Shown here: positions 34,889 to 44,776 of the stretch, piece after piece | How the letters are laid out: each line of letters opens with the position of its first letter | How positions within the stretch are numbered: position 1 is the stretch's first letter | DNA from: a bacterium | GTDB lineage: Bacteria; Zhuqueibacterota; Zhuqueibacteria; Residuimicrobiales; Krinioviventaceae | Assembly: GCA_029561455.1 (NCBI GenBank) | Contig: JAKQIY010000009.1 | Span: forward strand, 1-64,000 | Length of the DNA: 64,000 nucleotides | Direction: 5' to 3' | Notes under the pieces: generated by a model | Seen by the model: the letters and a program-made list of their open reading frames with translations, nothing else | The model's database searches: none | Told to the model about the DNA's origin: nothing | Translations under genes and position numbers: made by a program

Positions 34889-35635
34889 CTAGAAAACTCC
34901 CAGCAACTTGGCCGCCATGATAAATATTGCAATGGTCAGAACAATACGGATTACTTTTTCGCCTTTTTTTACCGCAATTTTTACTCCCCACCAGGCGCCG
35001 AGGGCATTGCCACCGGCCAACGCCAGACCATAGAACCAGTTCACGTTCCCGGTAAAAATAAAGATCAACAATGCCGGCAAGGTAAAAAAGAACACAATAA
35101 ATACCTTGTGCATATTAACCCGGATAAGGTCCAGTTTCAACATGTTTTGTAAAATAGCCATCATAATAAAACCGACGCCGATTTGCAAAAAACCGCCGTA
35201 AAAACCGGTACCCAGCATAGCCAGCGCCACCAACCAGGGATTGGGATGCGCTTTTTCTCCTGCAGCAACAGATTTTTTCGGCAGTAGTATGGTGATCATT
35301 ATTCCGATCATTACCACTCCGAGGATTTTCTGGAACAGGTCGTTTTCAATACGAACAGCCACAATAGCTCCAATAATAGCGCCGGGCAGGGTAAAAGCGG
35401 CCAGTTTCAGGCCGGTTTTAAAATCCGAATATTTTTCACGCCGAAAGGCAATAACGGCGGTAATGTTTTGAATAAACACTGCGAGACGGTTGGTGCCGTT
35501 AGCCAGCGAGCTATCGAGTCCCATAAAGATCAGCAGCGGCAGGGTAATGGAAGAACCGCCGCCCGCCATAACATTAATGAAACCCGCCGCCAATCCGGCG
35601 GCAAATAATAAAATTAATTTGAACAATTCCGGCAT
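34889..35635 (-). CDS. TauE/SafE-family membrane transporter
   Basis: 248 residues, strongly hydrophobic, with about eight TM segments arranged as two similar halves. The first half contains the family signature region AAGLAAGFINVMAGGGSSITLPLL with the Gly-rich loop, and the second GGFLQIGVGFIMMAIL. These proteins export sulfite or organosulfonates or take up sulfur- or nucleobase-like anions; the substrate is not readable. A single-gene unit converging on the Nudix gene. Confidence 0.88.
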   Translation of the reverse strand: MPELFKLILLFAAGLAAGFINVMAGGGSSITLPLLIFMGLDSSLANGTNRLAVFIQNITAVIAFRREKYSDFKTGLKLAAFTLPGAIIGAIVAVRIENDLFQKILGVVMIGIMITILLPKKSVAAGEKAHPNPWLVALAMLGTGFYGGFLQIGVGFIMMAILQNMLKLDLIRVNMHKVFIVFFFTLPALLIFIFTGNVNWFYGLALAGGNALGAWWGVKIAVKKGEKVIRIVLTIAIFIMAAKLLGVF

Positions 35636-35941
35636 AATTATGTTGTTCCTTTAAAAAGTTCAATATAATTATTTTTCCGTTCATAAACACTAAATTTATA
35701 TAAATGTCTGATTAAGGTTGATTTTTTGTTTGCAAAAGCTTGTCGGTATTTCGAAATGACCTGTTGCGGCCCTTTACCCGTTTGTTTTATACCTGGAAAA
35801 CCGGTTAAACAAAAGTTAGTCTACTGAATCTGGATCCCCTCCCGGAATTATTCAATATATTTCCTCTAACTAAATTTTTTGTAGGAATTTTTTTTGAGGG
35901 AGTGTGTTTAATGATATGAAAACCAACAGAGGAGTTTGATT
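35636..35941. other. non-coding divergent region
   Basis: A 306-base spacer between tauE and the DUF2892 gene, containing the promoters of both. I see no gene or strong repeat; a short ATACCTGGAAAACCGGTT-type imperfect palindrome lies around 35790-35810. Confidence 0.45.
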
Positions 35942-36136
35942 ATGACCAAAAATATTGGTAGTAAGGATCGTATGATCCGTCTGGTTGTCGGGGTGTTGTT
36001 GATTGTTATCGGGATATTTACCAATAGCTGGCTGGATTTGATCGGCGTCTTGCTGGTAGTAACCGCTTTGATCAGATTTTGCCCTTTGTATATCCCGCTA
36101 AAAATCAATACCAATAAAGAACAACCCAAACAATAA
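35942..36136 (+). CDS. small DUF2892 (YgaP-like) membrane protein
   Basis: 64 residues starting at the ATG at 35942 (GAGGAG is 7-9 bases upstream; the TTG two codons before is in frame but overlaps). It has the DUF2892 pattern: a short N-terminal motif NIGSKDRMIRLVVGVLL followed by two TM helices and the FCPLYIPLKI end, the Cys-Pro being characteristic. These tiny inner-membrane proteins often accompany rhodanese or sulfur metabolism. Followed 11 bases later by a terminator. Confidence 0.85.
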   Translation: MTKNIGSKDRMIRLVVGVLLIVIGIFTNSWLDLIGVLLVVTALIRFCPLYIPLKINTNKEQPKQ

Positions 36137-36147
36137 TTATCAAGTTT

Positions 36148-36183
36148 AAGCCCTGTATTCCGAGTGGAAGACAGGGCTTTTTT
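36148..36183 (+). terminator. rho-independent terminator
   Basis: AAGCCCTGT (36148-36156) pairs with ACAGGGCTT (36171-36179) and is followed by further Ts, directly after the DUF2892 gene. Confidence 0.9.
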
Positions 36184-36236
36184 ACATTTGCATGCTTTAG
36201 ATTTTTATGCTGTTTATTATTAAACGCAACCTTGGA

Positions 36237-39200
36237 TCATTTCGTTTTTACAATTTTAATTGTCTTTTGATAATTACCTGCTGCAAGCCGGGCCAGGTAC
36301 ACGCCGCTTGGCGCGTCCAGGCCGGAGAGGTCGCGGCCGTTCCATTCCTTGTTATAAACGCCGGCATTCTGAGTTTCGTCAACAAGTTCACATATTTTTT
36401 GTCCCAGGGTATTATAGATGACCAGTTTTACCGGAACCGTACCGGCCAGAGAATAAGTAATGCGGGTAGATGGATTAAAAGGATTGGGATAATTCTGCTG
36501 CATAGCAAAACGCGCCGGGAGTTGTGCCAGAGTAACATCCCACTCCTGGGGCGTATCATTGCGCCTGGTGTCGATTTCACAGTTGTTCACCGTAACCCTG
36601 GTGTTGTGTAATTCGCCGGTAAAACTTTTCAAAATAATTGTAACCGGTACAGATGATTTCATTGCCTGAGCACTGATGGCGGCAATTCGTAAACGTCCGT
36701 TATTTTCCTGCCAGACAAGCATAACATTTTCCAGACCATCGGCGCGACTAACATCATCAACCCGGTATTTCTCTGTATCAATCGTCAGGTCGATGCCAAG
36801 TGAATAGTAACCGGCTGCTTCCTGCACCGTAACCGGTAATTCCAGACTATTTTGATCTTTGATTGTGATATTACCTGCCCTGACTAGTCCGGTTGTTTCC
36901 CTGTTCAATGCGGCGCCGGCCCAGTTGGCTGTTACATCGCCAATTAAAATACCGGTAAGATTCTGATCAGTTTGATTTGAATTCAATGTTGTGTAATTAT
37001 AAATTGTATCCGGCTTTAACCAGTTGCTTAACGAGGGAATGATAAATTTCCATGAAGCGATTGCATATTGAGATACATCCTGTTCCACATAATAGCGCAG
37101 AATAATGGAGGCGTCAAAGGGACCGATCTCGCCATTGTTGCTGACATCGGCGGCGAGCTTTTGTTCCTCATTCAGAGCGAGTGAGCCGACATAATAGCGC
37201 AGAATGCATGCCGCGTCGTAGGTAGAAATGGCAGGTTCCTTTTCAGTGTTTTGGGATTTCACGGCTGTCAGTTCATAACTAAGACCATGTTGCAAATTGT
37301 TGAAAGAAAAATAACCTTCCGCATTGGTCATTATGCTATCCTGAGCGTTGCCGGATAATGCAACAGTTACATTACTAACCGGACTGTCGTTCATATAATA
37401 CCTGGTATAGCCGGATATCGCCAGAACGCCGATATAGGTTATTTGTCCATTTGTTACCGTGGCCGCAGGCGAGCCTTCATTGAATATAAAATTTTGCATG
37501 TTCAGCGCGGTTGTTTCACCATGCGCATGATTTTTTGCAGCGCTAAAGGTGATCTTGAGTAAAGCGCCGACGCCTTTCAGGGGTGATGCTCCGGCTCCAC
37601 TTATACGTACACCGCTTAACGTGTTGTTATATACCGGTTCTACCCAGCCCGAGGTTAGTGTATTTAGGGACTGCACTGCTGTTACCTGGAGATCGGCGGT
37701 GTTGAATTGCAAATCAAAGCCATAAGCATAGATTTCTTTGCCGGTAACGTCATCAACAGTCACAATTGCTGTACAGCTATCACCGGTATCAATCCCGCAA
37801 TGCAAATTGGGCCCGATCGTTACAGCGACCGGGGTTCGGCAGCCGTTCCATGACACCTGGGGTGATTGCCAGGTATAATCATTATTAATTTCATTGCTTT
37901 CTGCAACCGCATTATTATAATCGACAATAGCCCCTGCATAATAGATTCCCGGAACCAATTGATCACAAATTTCTTCAAGATTCTGGGCGCCGGCAAGAAT
38001 AATTATGCTGTTTGCCGCCAACCCGGAATGCTGGGTAAAGGTAAGCAGCTTGTCGGCTGTGGTAATGGTTTGGTCGGCAGATAAATACCAACCAATGCGG
38101 AAGCTGCCGGCAGTCCCTTCAGTTACATTTTTTATTGTGGATTGAAAATTGCAAACGCGGGTCATTGCATTATAATTAAATGTGTTAATGGCATTGTCGC
38201 CGCTATATATAACCAGATCCGGAGCAGCGGGAGGGGGACCGGTCCAGTTAATTGTGCCGCTATAAACATGACTGTTATCGTTCTCACTCGATTCGGTGAT
38301 GGCATTGTTATAATCAATCAATGCGCCTGAATAGTATACTCCTGCAGGAAGTTGGGTGATGCTGAAATCATCAAGATCAGCGTTGTCGCTCAGGTTAACA
38401 TATGCGCCGGCGGCGAGGTTTGTGGCAGTTGTATAGGTAAGCCGGTAATCGCCGGTATTGATCGTGGCATCGGCCGATAAATAGAAACCCACACGGAAGG
38501 ATGAAACCGGCAGGTCTCCGGTATTTTCCACACTGATGTTGAATGTGCAGGTATGCGTGGTTGAATTATAACTGCAATAATTATTGGAACCACTGCCGGT
38601 ATAAACTGCCAGATCGGTCTCTTCCGTTACCGCCGCCCGGGCGGAATACGAGTATGATATGGAACTGCTGTAACCATTGGCAACCAGGATAATTTCATTA
38701 AATGTGGATCCAAAATCGGCTACATTTTTTGAACCGGAGATACTTTCTACCTCGTTACCGGCGGCGCCTTTTTTTAGCAACAAACCCGGATTGGAACCCG
38801 TAAAGGTAAAATCCATGTTGCTGCCGTTGGAAAATTTAATATAATCAGCGGCGTATATATTCACCGATCCGGAGCCGGAGGCCGGGTAGCCGATCCAGCT
38901 TTGCGCCGGTGTAACAGGATAGGAAGCCAGGTTAATGTTATAATACCCGTATTGCCCGTCGTCTATTCCAGTATCATCCAGGTAATTGGCGGCTAGCCAG
39001 TTCTGGAAAATCTGGTTGAACGTTAAGGAATGACCCAGCGCTTGCAGCACATCCATAATGCCCTGGCTGCCATCGCTTTGTTCCTGAACAATGCTTTTTA
39101 TGGTATTTGCTCCGCCGAATTGTTCATACAAATATAATATGAATAAAAAGCATTGTTCATAATCGGTCAATTGCTGACTCCAGGTGGTGAGTTTGTCATC

Positions 39201-40013
39201 GGGATTGCTGAAAAAATGGGTCGGAGTTCTCCAGCCGTAACCGCAAATAAATTCCGCATAACCTGAACATCCTTCATTCACCCAGGTATCTTCATCATCA
39301 TCTTCATTCCAATGGATCATGTGCTGAAATTCATGCGCCAGGGTACGATAGAAATTGTTCGAGCCTGGAGTCGCCGGGTTGCAATCCATATAAAACATTT
39401 CTCGCTGGTTGCTATGGGTATAACTGGTTTCGTCCAGCGAATAAAAGTACCCGGCTGTATACACGGTAACCGCCGGGTTGTAATAACGATTATCTTTAAT
39501 GTTAAAGATCAGGATGGTTATTCTATTATCGCCATCTATACCCGGTTTCCATTCGCTGCCGAAACAGTCCCGATCCGTATTATAAATGTTGAGATCGAAT
39601 TCGTTGGCAATAGCGTCAATGGTTCCCTGGTCGATGGTTTCCGAATCCGCTACATAAACATAACAATGATCGCCAACGCTCTTACAGGTGGCGGTGATGA
39701 GTTCATCAGTTTTTGCATAAAAATCATAGGTCCAAAAATCTACTTGCTGCCCGACATAATCATCAATCGTTTTACCTTGCTCGTCCTGTTTGCCCCTGGC
39801 GCGCAGACGCTCAAAGGTCGGCTCGGTTCGTTTAATGCCCATCTGCCGCGCTTTCTGGTCAAGAATATGAAAACCGCATACGCCGGATAAACCGGAATCA
39901 TCCGTAATGATTTCAGGAACGGGATTGGCGTCCGCGTTTACTTGCACTGTTGACAAGAGTATTAAAGTAAAGAGGAAAAGAAAGATATGTATATTATATT
40001 TCATATTTATCAC
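36237..40013 (-). CDS. secreted gluzincin metallopeptidase with CARDB, cohesin/dockerin-like modules and T9SS domain
   Basis: About 1258 residues. The start is taken as the GTG at 40013, 7 bases after AGGAG; an ATG at 40004 is the alternative and keeps the same signal peptide (IFLFLFTLILLSTVQVNA). The catalytic domain (about 90-370) has HEFQH with the downstream NEG expected to supply the third zinc ligand, resembling M30/M6-like extracellular peptidases. It is followed by a propeptide-like beta region, two CARDB repeats (DLAVYTGSGSNNYC..., DLVIYSGDNAINTF...), a cohesin-like domain (TIGPNLHCGIDTGDSCTAIV), a carboxypeptidase-regulatory-like domain, a dockerin-like doublet (two ACILRYYVG/SIILRYYVE helices with Asp/Asn loops), another beta domain and a T9SS sorting domain (NYPNPFNPSTRI). 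Second gene of an operon with the cohesin protein. Confidence 0.88.
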   Translation of the reverse strand: MINMKYNIHIFLFLFTLILLSTVQVNADANPVPEIITDDSGLSGVCGFHILDQKARQMGIKRTEPTFERLRARGKQDEQGKTIDDYVGQQVDFWTYDFYAKTDELITATCKSVGDHCYVYVADSETIDQGTIDAIANEFDLNIYNTDRDCFGSEWKPGIDGDNRITILIFNIKDNRYYNPAVTVYTAGYFYSLDETSYTHSNQREMFYMDCNPATPGSNNFYRTLAHEFQHMIHWNEDDDEDTWVNEGCSGYAEFICGYGWRTPTHFFSNPDDKLTTWSQQLTDYEQCFLFILYLYEQFGGANTIKSIVQEQSDGSQGIMDVLQALGHSLTFNQIFQNWLAANYLDDTGIDDGQYGYYNINLASYPVTPAQSWIGYPASGSGSVNIYAADYIKFSNGSNMDFTFTGSNPGLLLKKGAAGNEVESISGSKNVADFGSTFNEIILVANGYSSSISYSYSARAAVTEETDLAVYTGSGSNNYCSYNSTTHTCTFNISVENTGDLPVSSFRVGFYLSADATINTGDYRLTYTTATNLAAGAYVNLSDNADLDDFSITQLPAGVYYSGALIDYNNAITESSENDNSHVYSGTINWTGPPPAAPDLVIYSGDNAINTFNYNAMTRVCNFQSTIKNVTEGTAGSFRIGWYLSADQTITTADKLLTFTQHSGLAANSIIILAGAQNLEEICDQLVPGIYYAGAIVDYNNAVAESNEINNDYTWQSPQVSWNGCRTPVAVTIGPNLHCGIDTGDSCTAIVTVDDVTGKEIYAYGFDLQFNTADLQVTAVQSLNTLTSGWVEPVYNNTLSGVRISGAGASPLKGVGALLKITFSAAKNHAHGETTALNMQNFIFNEGSPAATVTNGQITYIGVLAISGYTRYYMNDSPVSNVTVALSGNAQDSIMTNAEGYFSFNNLQHGLSYELTAVKSQNTEKEPAISTYDAACILRYYVGSLALNEEQKLAADVSNNGEIGPFDASIILRYYVEQDVSQYAIASWKFIIPSLSNWLKPDTIYNYTTLNSNQTDQNLTGILIGDVTANWAGAALNRETTGLVRAGNITIKDQNSLELPVTVQEAAGYYSLGIDLTIDTEKYRVDDVSRADGLENVMLVWQENNGRLRIAAISAQAMKSSVPVTIILKSFTGELHNTRVTVNNCEIDTRRNDTPQEWDVTLAQLPARFAMQQNYPNPFNPSTRITYSLAGTVPVKLVIYNTLGQKICELVDETQNAGVYNKEWNGRDLSGLDAPSGVYLARLAAGNYQKTIKIVKTK

Positions 40014-40047
40014 TAGTTCACTCCTGTACACATTGACAATTGTATAA

Positions 40048-41535
40048 TTATTTTACGATAGTCATAACTCTTGACTGACAGAAATTATCGCATTCAAAGC
40101 GGCAATAATAAATTCCGCTGGCTACTTTACCGGTAAAATTATCAACACCATTCCAGGTTATTTCGTAAACACCGGCAGAGTGATATTTGTGGATCAAGTT
40201 CCTGACCAGTTTGCCGCCGATGTCATAAATATTAATTTTAACAAATGATGGCGCAGCTACATGATATTTGATTTGCGTTACCGGATTGAACGGGTTGGGA
40301 TAGTTTTGCCAAAGATAAAAATGTGCCGGCGCTTGCTCTTTTGGTATATTATCCGGTATTTTTATATATATATGACTCGACCGGGTTGAATCGGCATGAA
40401 TTACATTGTCGAACAGAAATTCATCGATCTCAATATCACAACTGCTGCCGCACGCGCCCAGTACGCGAAAATCAATCCAGAACAGAACACCGCTGCCGGT
40501 AAGAGGTGCTGAACCACTGATGTCGGCATGGACCTGTCCGGGTGAAATTGTTACGTTCGGCGCTCCCCATATTTCTGTCAAAGCTCCTTTAGTATAAACG
40601 CCGCTGCACTCCAGGATGAGCGGATTGAAAACAAGGGTGAAACGTGCCGAGGTGAATCCCCATCCGGTCATGTCATTTATTAAAACCGGTAATGTAAAAT
40701 GAGCCATGGGGACAACATTTGAATCGGGAATACTGATAATGATTGACGCTTTGGGCTCGATATTTAATGTAATATAAACTGTTTGGGGACTGGATTCGGC
40801 GCCGGCAGCGGTAACAACAATGCTGTCCGAATAAACACCAACCGCTAATTCAGTAATATCGAAAATGACTGTAATTGAATCGGGACCCTGGCCTGAATAA
40901 CGCGATAGCGTCAGCCACTCTGCCGATTCTACCGCCGTCCAGTCAAGCGTCCCTGTTCCGGCATTGTCTATGTGTATCAAACTAGTAGCAGGATTTACTT
41001 CTCCGTATGTTACGGAGTAATCGATGGAATCGGGAGCGACTGCCAGAACCGAACCGTAAGTTACATCGACAACCCGGAATTCCCCGTTATGTGTTTCAGC
41101 CGCAGGGGTACCTTCATTGAATTCCAGGGATTCAAAAGTCAAAGGCGTTACCAACCCTGACGAACCGGTAACCATGAACCTGATAAAAAATAACACCCCG
41201 CTTCCGGACAGCGGGGCAGACCCGGCGGCGCCCAGTAAAACGGAACCATCGCCGATATTACTGGTTGGAGCGCCCCACTCTTGCAACAGGCAGCCATCAA
41301 TCACTATCGCGGTCGCTTCAAGTAATGCCGCATCAAAGGTAATTTTTGTACCGGCAGAATAAATCTCTTCTCCTGTCACATCAGTAACATGTATGGGCAC
41401 CAGCACCGTGCTGCCGGGATACCCTATGGCTGCCGGCAAGGAAACAGTAATAGTGGCTTTGGCATTGGTTATTAAAATGAAAAATAGTGTTAATAAAATA
41501 TTAGTATAATACAACCGATACGTTGTTAAAGTCAT
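40048..41535 (-). CDS. secreted protein with two cohesin-like domains, BACON-like domain and T9SS domain
   Basis: 495 residues. A signal peptide (ILLTLFFILITNAKA) precedes cohesin-like domain 1 (about 28-150, VSLPAAIGYPGSTVLVPIHV), a BACON/abnormal-spindle-like Ig domain (about 165-260, WLTLSRYSGQGPDSITVIFD) and cohesin-like domain 2 (about 265-385, ISIPDSNVVPMAHFTLPVLI). A T9SS sorting domain beginning NYPNPFNPVTQIKY completes it. GGAG lies 7 bases before the ATG. The stop is 34-44 bases before the start of the metallopeptidase that carries dockerin-like repeats, so the two exported products may assemble by cohesin-dockerin pairing at the surface; this is inference. Confidence 0.85.
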   Translation of the reverse strand: MTLTTYRLYYTNILLTLFFILITNAKATITVSLPAAIGYPGSTVLVPIHVTDVTGEEIYSAGTKITFDAALLEATAIVIDGCLLQEWGAPTSNIGDGSVLLGAAGSAPLSGSGVLFFIRFMVTGSSGLVTPLTFESLEFNEGTPAAETHNGEFRVVDVTYGSVLAVAPDSIDYSVTYGEVNPATSLIHIDNAGTGTLDWTAVESAEWLTLSRYSGQGPDSITVIFDITELAVGVYSDSIVVTAAGAESSPQTVYITLNIEPKASIIISIPDSNVVPMAHFTLPVLINDMTGWGFTSARFTLVFNPLILECSGVYTKGALTEIWGAPNVTISPGQVHADISGSAPLTGSGVLFWIDFRVLGACGSSCDIEIDEFLFDNVIHADSTRSSHIYIKIPDNIPKEQAPAHFYLWQNYPNPFNPVTQIKYHVAAPSFVKINIYDIGGKLVRNLIHKYHSAGVYEITWNGVDNFTGKVASGIYYCRFECDNFCQSRVMTIVK

Positions 41536-41875
41536 TCACATCTCCGCTAGCCAAAAAACAGATTTCTTGTATAATCCCGATCAATATTTCAATAATAGTG
41601 CCATGAATAAATATGGATTATTTTTTTATTTTTAAAAACATTGTATTTTACCCTTACTGGTATGATTTGTACAAGTATAATATTATTATTAATTTATAAG
41701 AGTCGCTTGAAAAGTTATTTTTATGCAGTACAAGTGTCAAGTGATAGAGGCTGAAGCGTATTTAAAAATGTCACCTTTTCTTTTTGCTTGTGTGGCATTA
41801 TGGCAACACCAGTGAATGTAATTGTCAGAAATTTTAATCAACAATACCATGATTAACACAACAAAACAAATCTCT
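41536..41875. other. non-coding region, 340 bases
   Basis: AT-rich spacer upstream of the cohesin/metallopeptidase operon and downstream of queH. No gene, strong hairpin or known operator recognised. Confidence 0.5.
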
Positions 41876-42442
41876 TCAAGAAGTCAAGTTTGGAATATGT
41901 CGGGATTTTTTATCAGCTCTTATACTAAATTCACATCCGCAATAGGCCTGGCGGTACAGATCATATTTTTTGGAAAGCTGTAGACTTTTTAAAAATCCGT
42001 CTTCTTTTTTAAAATCGAACGGTAAATACCCCTTGTATTTGGCGCCGATTTGAAAGATCATTGTGGAGATTTTGTGAGGACTCAATGTCAGGGTTGTTGT
42101 AAAAGCCGGAATACCCAGGCGTTCTGCCATTTGTGCGGTTCTGGCCAGGCTGAAATCAAAGCATTTCATGCAGCGCTTGCCTTTTTCCGGCTCATTTTCC
42201 AGGCCGCTTATCGTTTGCCCCCAGGTATCATGGTCATACGTATCTTCTTCAATAACCACATGCCAAATTTGCGCCAGTTTGCGGGCATAAAACAATCTCT
42301 TTTCATATTCTTCCCGGGGAAAGATATTGGAATTGCTGAAATACAGGGTAACCTGGTAGCCATGCAGCATTAATCGTTCCCCGCTTGGCGCTGCGCAAGG
42401 CGCGCAACAGGTATGCACCAGTATTTTTTTTTCTTCTTGCAT
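41876..42442 (-). CDS. queH: epoxyqueuosine reductase QueH
   Basis: 188 residues of the QueH (DUF208) family, which performs the last step of queuosine biosynthesis, reducing epoxyqueuosine in tRNA, and replaces the cobalamin-dependent QueG. The diagnostic cysteine motifs are present: HTCCAPCAAPS near the N-terminus, GKRCMKCFDF in the middle and YCGCEFS near the C-terminus, together providing Fe-S and active-site ligands. It lies 6 bases downstream of the hydroxyacid dehydrogenase gene on the same strand, so the two are probably co-transcribed, although they share no obvious pathway. Confidence 0.93.
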   Translation of the reverse strand: MQEEKKILVHTCCAPCAAPSGERLMLHGYQVTLYFSNSNIFPREEYEKRLFYARKLAQIWHVVIEEDTYDHDTWGQTISGLENEPEKGKRCMKCFDFSLARTAQMAERLGIPAFTTTLTLSPHKISTMIFQIGAKYKGYLPFDFKKEDGFLKSLQLSKKYDLYRQAYCGCEFSIRADKKSRHIPNLTS

Positions 42443-42448
42443 AACAGT

Positions 42449-43411
42449 TTACCAGGAATTGACCACATTCTGTGGTTTACCGGCAAGAAAGGCGCGAACA
42501 TTCCCGGTTATTGCATCCATCAACCGTTGCCGTGCGGCGGTGGTTGCCCAAGCAAAATGGGGAGTAATGTAGCAATTCCTGGCGCTTAGCAACATATTCT
42601 CAAATGCCGGTGGTTCCTGGCACAGCACATCCAGGCCGACGCCGGCGATGCGACCGCTCATCAACGCCTCGGCCAGCGCATCTTCATCTATCAATTGTCC
42701 CCGGCTGGTATTGATGAGCAGGGCCGTTTTTTTCATCAAGTGCAAATGTTCTTTATTGACAATTTTTTCAGTATCTTTGGTCAGCGGGCAATGCAGGCTG
42801 AGAATATCACTTTGTTGGAACAACTCCTCCAGAGTGTAAACCCGTCTTATACCGGGCAGATCCTCTTGCGGGCCTGTTATGTCATAATAGATGATGTTCA
42901 TTCCAAATGCCGATGCGATAGTGGCTACCGTACGACCGATTTTACCAAAACCGAGTATCCCCAACGTCTGACCGGCTAGTTCTATGAGGGGATAATCCCA
43001 GTAGCTGAAATCTTTATTAGCGGACCACCGTCCATAAGCAGTATTATGGGCATGGTGAGCAACCCGGTGAGTAAAATTTAATATGTGGGCAAAGACCAGT
43101 TGCGCTACGGAATTGGTGCTGTATGCCGGCACATTGGCGACGGGGATTTTTCGTTTAGCTGCCGCATCAATATCGACAATATTAAAACCGGTCGCCATAA
43201 CGTTTATAAACTTTAATTGCGGCAATGCTGCAATCGTCCCGGCAGAAAAAGGGACTTTATTTAATAACACAATATCCGCCTCCCGGCAGCGGTCGATAAT
43301 TTCACCAGGTGCAGTACGATCATAAATTACGCAAGTAGCCAACTCTTGTAATTTATCCCAGCTGAGATCGCCGGGATTCAATGTATAACCATCAAGAACA
43401 ACCAGATTCAT
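42449..43411 (-). CDS. D-2-hydroxyacid dehydrogenase (glycerate dehydrogenase-like)
   Basis: 320 residues with the full 2-hydroxyacid dehydrogenase layout. The NAD-binding Rossmann motif GILGFGKIGRTVA is followed by an acidic residue ending the next strand (IIYYDITGP), giving NAD preference. The catalytic triad is visible as Arg in NTSRGQLIDEDAL, Glu in DVLCQEPP and His in ITPHFAWAT. The closest general role is reduction of hydroxypyruvate or another 2-keto acid. The N-terminal substrate domain starts VVLDGYTLNPGDLSWDKL, the usual opening for the HprA-like group. Upstream gene of queH. Confidence 0.92.
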   Translation of the reverse strand: MNLVVLDGYTLNPGDLSWDKLQELATCVIYDRTAPGEIIDRCREADIVLLNKVPFSAGTIAALPQLKFINVMATGFNIVDIDAAAKRKIPVANVPAYSTNSVAQLVFAHILNFTHRVAHHAHNTAYGRWSANKDFSYWDYPLIELAGQTLGILGFGKIGRTVATIASAFGMNIIYYDITGPQEDLPGIRRVYTLEELFQQSDILSLHCPLTKDTEKIVNKEHLHLMKKTALLINTSRGQLIDEDALAEALMSGRIAGVGLDVLCQEPPAFENMLLSARNCYITPHFAWATTAARQRLMDAITGNVRAFLAGKPQNVVNSW

Positions 43412-43760
43412 AACCAGTCTTTATAGATAATTTAATTTTCAACTGTTAACTTGTTTATCAATAACCGTTTATTTTCCAGATCTGCGGGTTGCTTTATCCG
43501 GGTATGTAAATATAACCAAATTAATTTGAAAATAAAAATGGAATCCTGTTGGTATTGTCTAACCATACCCTGCGAAAACCAGGCAGCGATTACTCGCTTT
43601 TGTTATATCATAAATAAAAAAGGATTGTTGCTGAATTTGATAAAAAATTAGCACACCGTAAATTTTAACGGGATATTCTAAAATACATTTGAAGAGAATT
43701 TATAACCTTTAACAAGTGTTTTATAATGTAATTCATAATGTGATCAATGAAAGATAGCTG
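43412..43760. other. non-coding region, 349 bases
   Basis: Divergent spacer between the hydroxyacid dehydrogenase and the PPDK regulator gene. A 66-codon frame is open here, but its composition is not protein-like and it has no ribosome site, so I treat the stretch as regulatory DNA with no recognised site. Confidence 0.45.
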
Positions 43761-44585
43761 ATGTACTCAGTTTATATTTTATCGGACGGCAGCGGCAAAA
43801 CTGCGGAAATGGCAATCAAGGCGGCCCTGACCCAATTCCCGGATCGCGAAGTGGAATTGATCAAACGGCCGGAGATATTAACTGTGGAGCAAGTGAAGCA
43901 AGTAATTGCCGAAGCCTCTCATGCAAACGGATTTATTGTTCATACTGTAGTTTCTGATGAGTTACGCCAGGCGCTTGAAGATACCGGCAAGTTGTATAAT
44001 GTTGAAACCATCGATCTGATGGGACCGCTGCTGGCGCAACTCTCTTTGTTGTTTGATCTTTTACCGGCGCGTAAACCCGGTTTATTTCGCAAGTTAAATA
44101 TTTCGTATTTCAAGCGCATTGAAACAATGGAGTATGCTATCCGTCATGACGATGGGTTGAGGCCTGAGGAATTGAACAAGGCGGAGATCATTCTGGTTGG
44201 CGTTTCCCGAACTTTTAAAACACCCTTGAGTATTTACCTGGCTTTTAAAGGCTGGATGACTGCCAATGTACCGATCGTACTTGGGATTGAGCCACCGGAA
44301 GAAATATTTAAAATGCCCCCGGAACGGGTTTTTTGTTTGACAACTTCTGCCACAAAACTGGCGGTGTTGCGGCAAAACCGGGAAGCGCATCTGGGCGGCA
44401 CTACCGGTAGTTATGCCAAGTTGAACCATGTACAAATGGAATTGGAATATGCCGGCAAGATCTTTACCCGCCATCCCCGGTGGGCAGTCATTGATGTTAC
44501 CAATAAACCTATTGAGGAAATTGCTTCGGAAATAATTTCTATTTTGAGGAAAAAAAATGACCAAAAAGAAGATGATGAGCAATAA
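43761..44585 (+). CDS. pyruvate,phosphate dikinase regulatory protein (bifunctional kinase/phosphorylase)
   Basis: 274 residues of the DUF299 family, which both phosphorylates (ADP-dependent) and dephosphorylates PPDK or PEP synthase at a Thr next to the catalytic His. The N-terminal signature YILSDGSGKTAEMAIKAAL and the P-loop-like GVSRTFKTPLSIYLA (residues 147-161) are clear. In most members the latter reads GVSRTSKTPLS, so Ser to Phe within the loop is a noticeable change. No PPDK or PEP synthase gene lies in the window, so the target is elsewhere. The C-terminal tail is Lys/Asp/Glu-rich. Confidence 0.9.
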   Translation: MYSVYILSDGSGKTAEMAIKAALTQFPDREVELIKRPEILTVEQVKQVIAEASHANGFIVHTVVSDELRQALEDTGKLYNVETIDLMGPLLAQLSLLFDLLPARKPGLFRKLNISYFKRIETMEYAIRHDDGLRPEELNKAEIILVGVSRTFKTPLSIYLAFKGWMTANVPIVLGIEPPEEIFKMPPERVFCLTTSATKLAVLRQNREAHLGGTTGSYAKLNHVQMELEYAGKIFTRHPRWAVIDVTNKPIEEIASEIISILRKKNDQKEDDEQ

Positions 44586-44776
44586 TGTTTTAATATAATT
44601 TGTTTTAAAGTTAACATTTAATGTAAGGTTAAATCGAATCATGTTTACCTTTTTTTCTTAATCCCGATAAGGGAGATATTTATATTATCTGTGCTGAAAT
44701 AGAACAAGTAGAACGAAAATTAATAAATAACAGGTTATAAATAATAAATTAAATCATTTTATAAGAGGAGGAACAA

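Noticed and set aside
34667-35152. A 161-codon plus-strand frame over the tandem repeats and tauE
   Set aside because: It is mostly antisense to a clear eight-helix transporter and begins inside repeat DNA, with no ribosome site.
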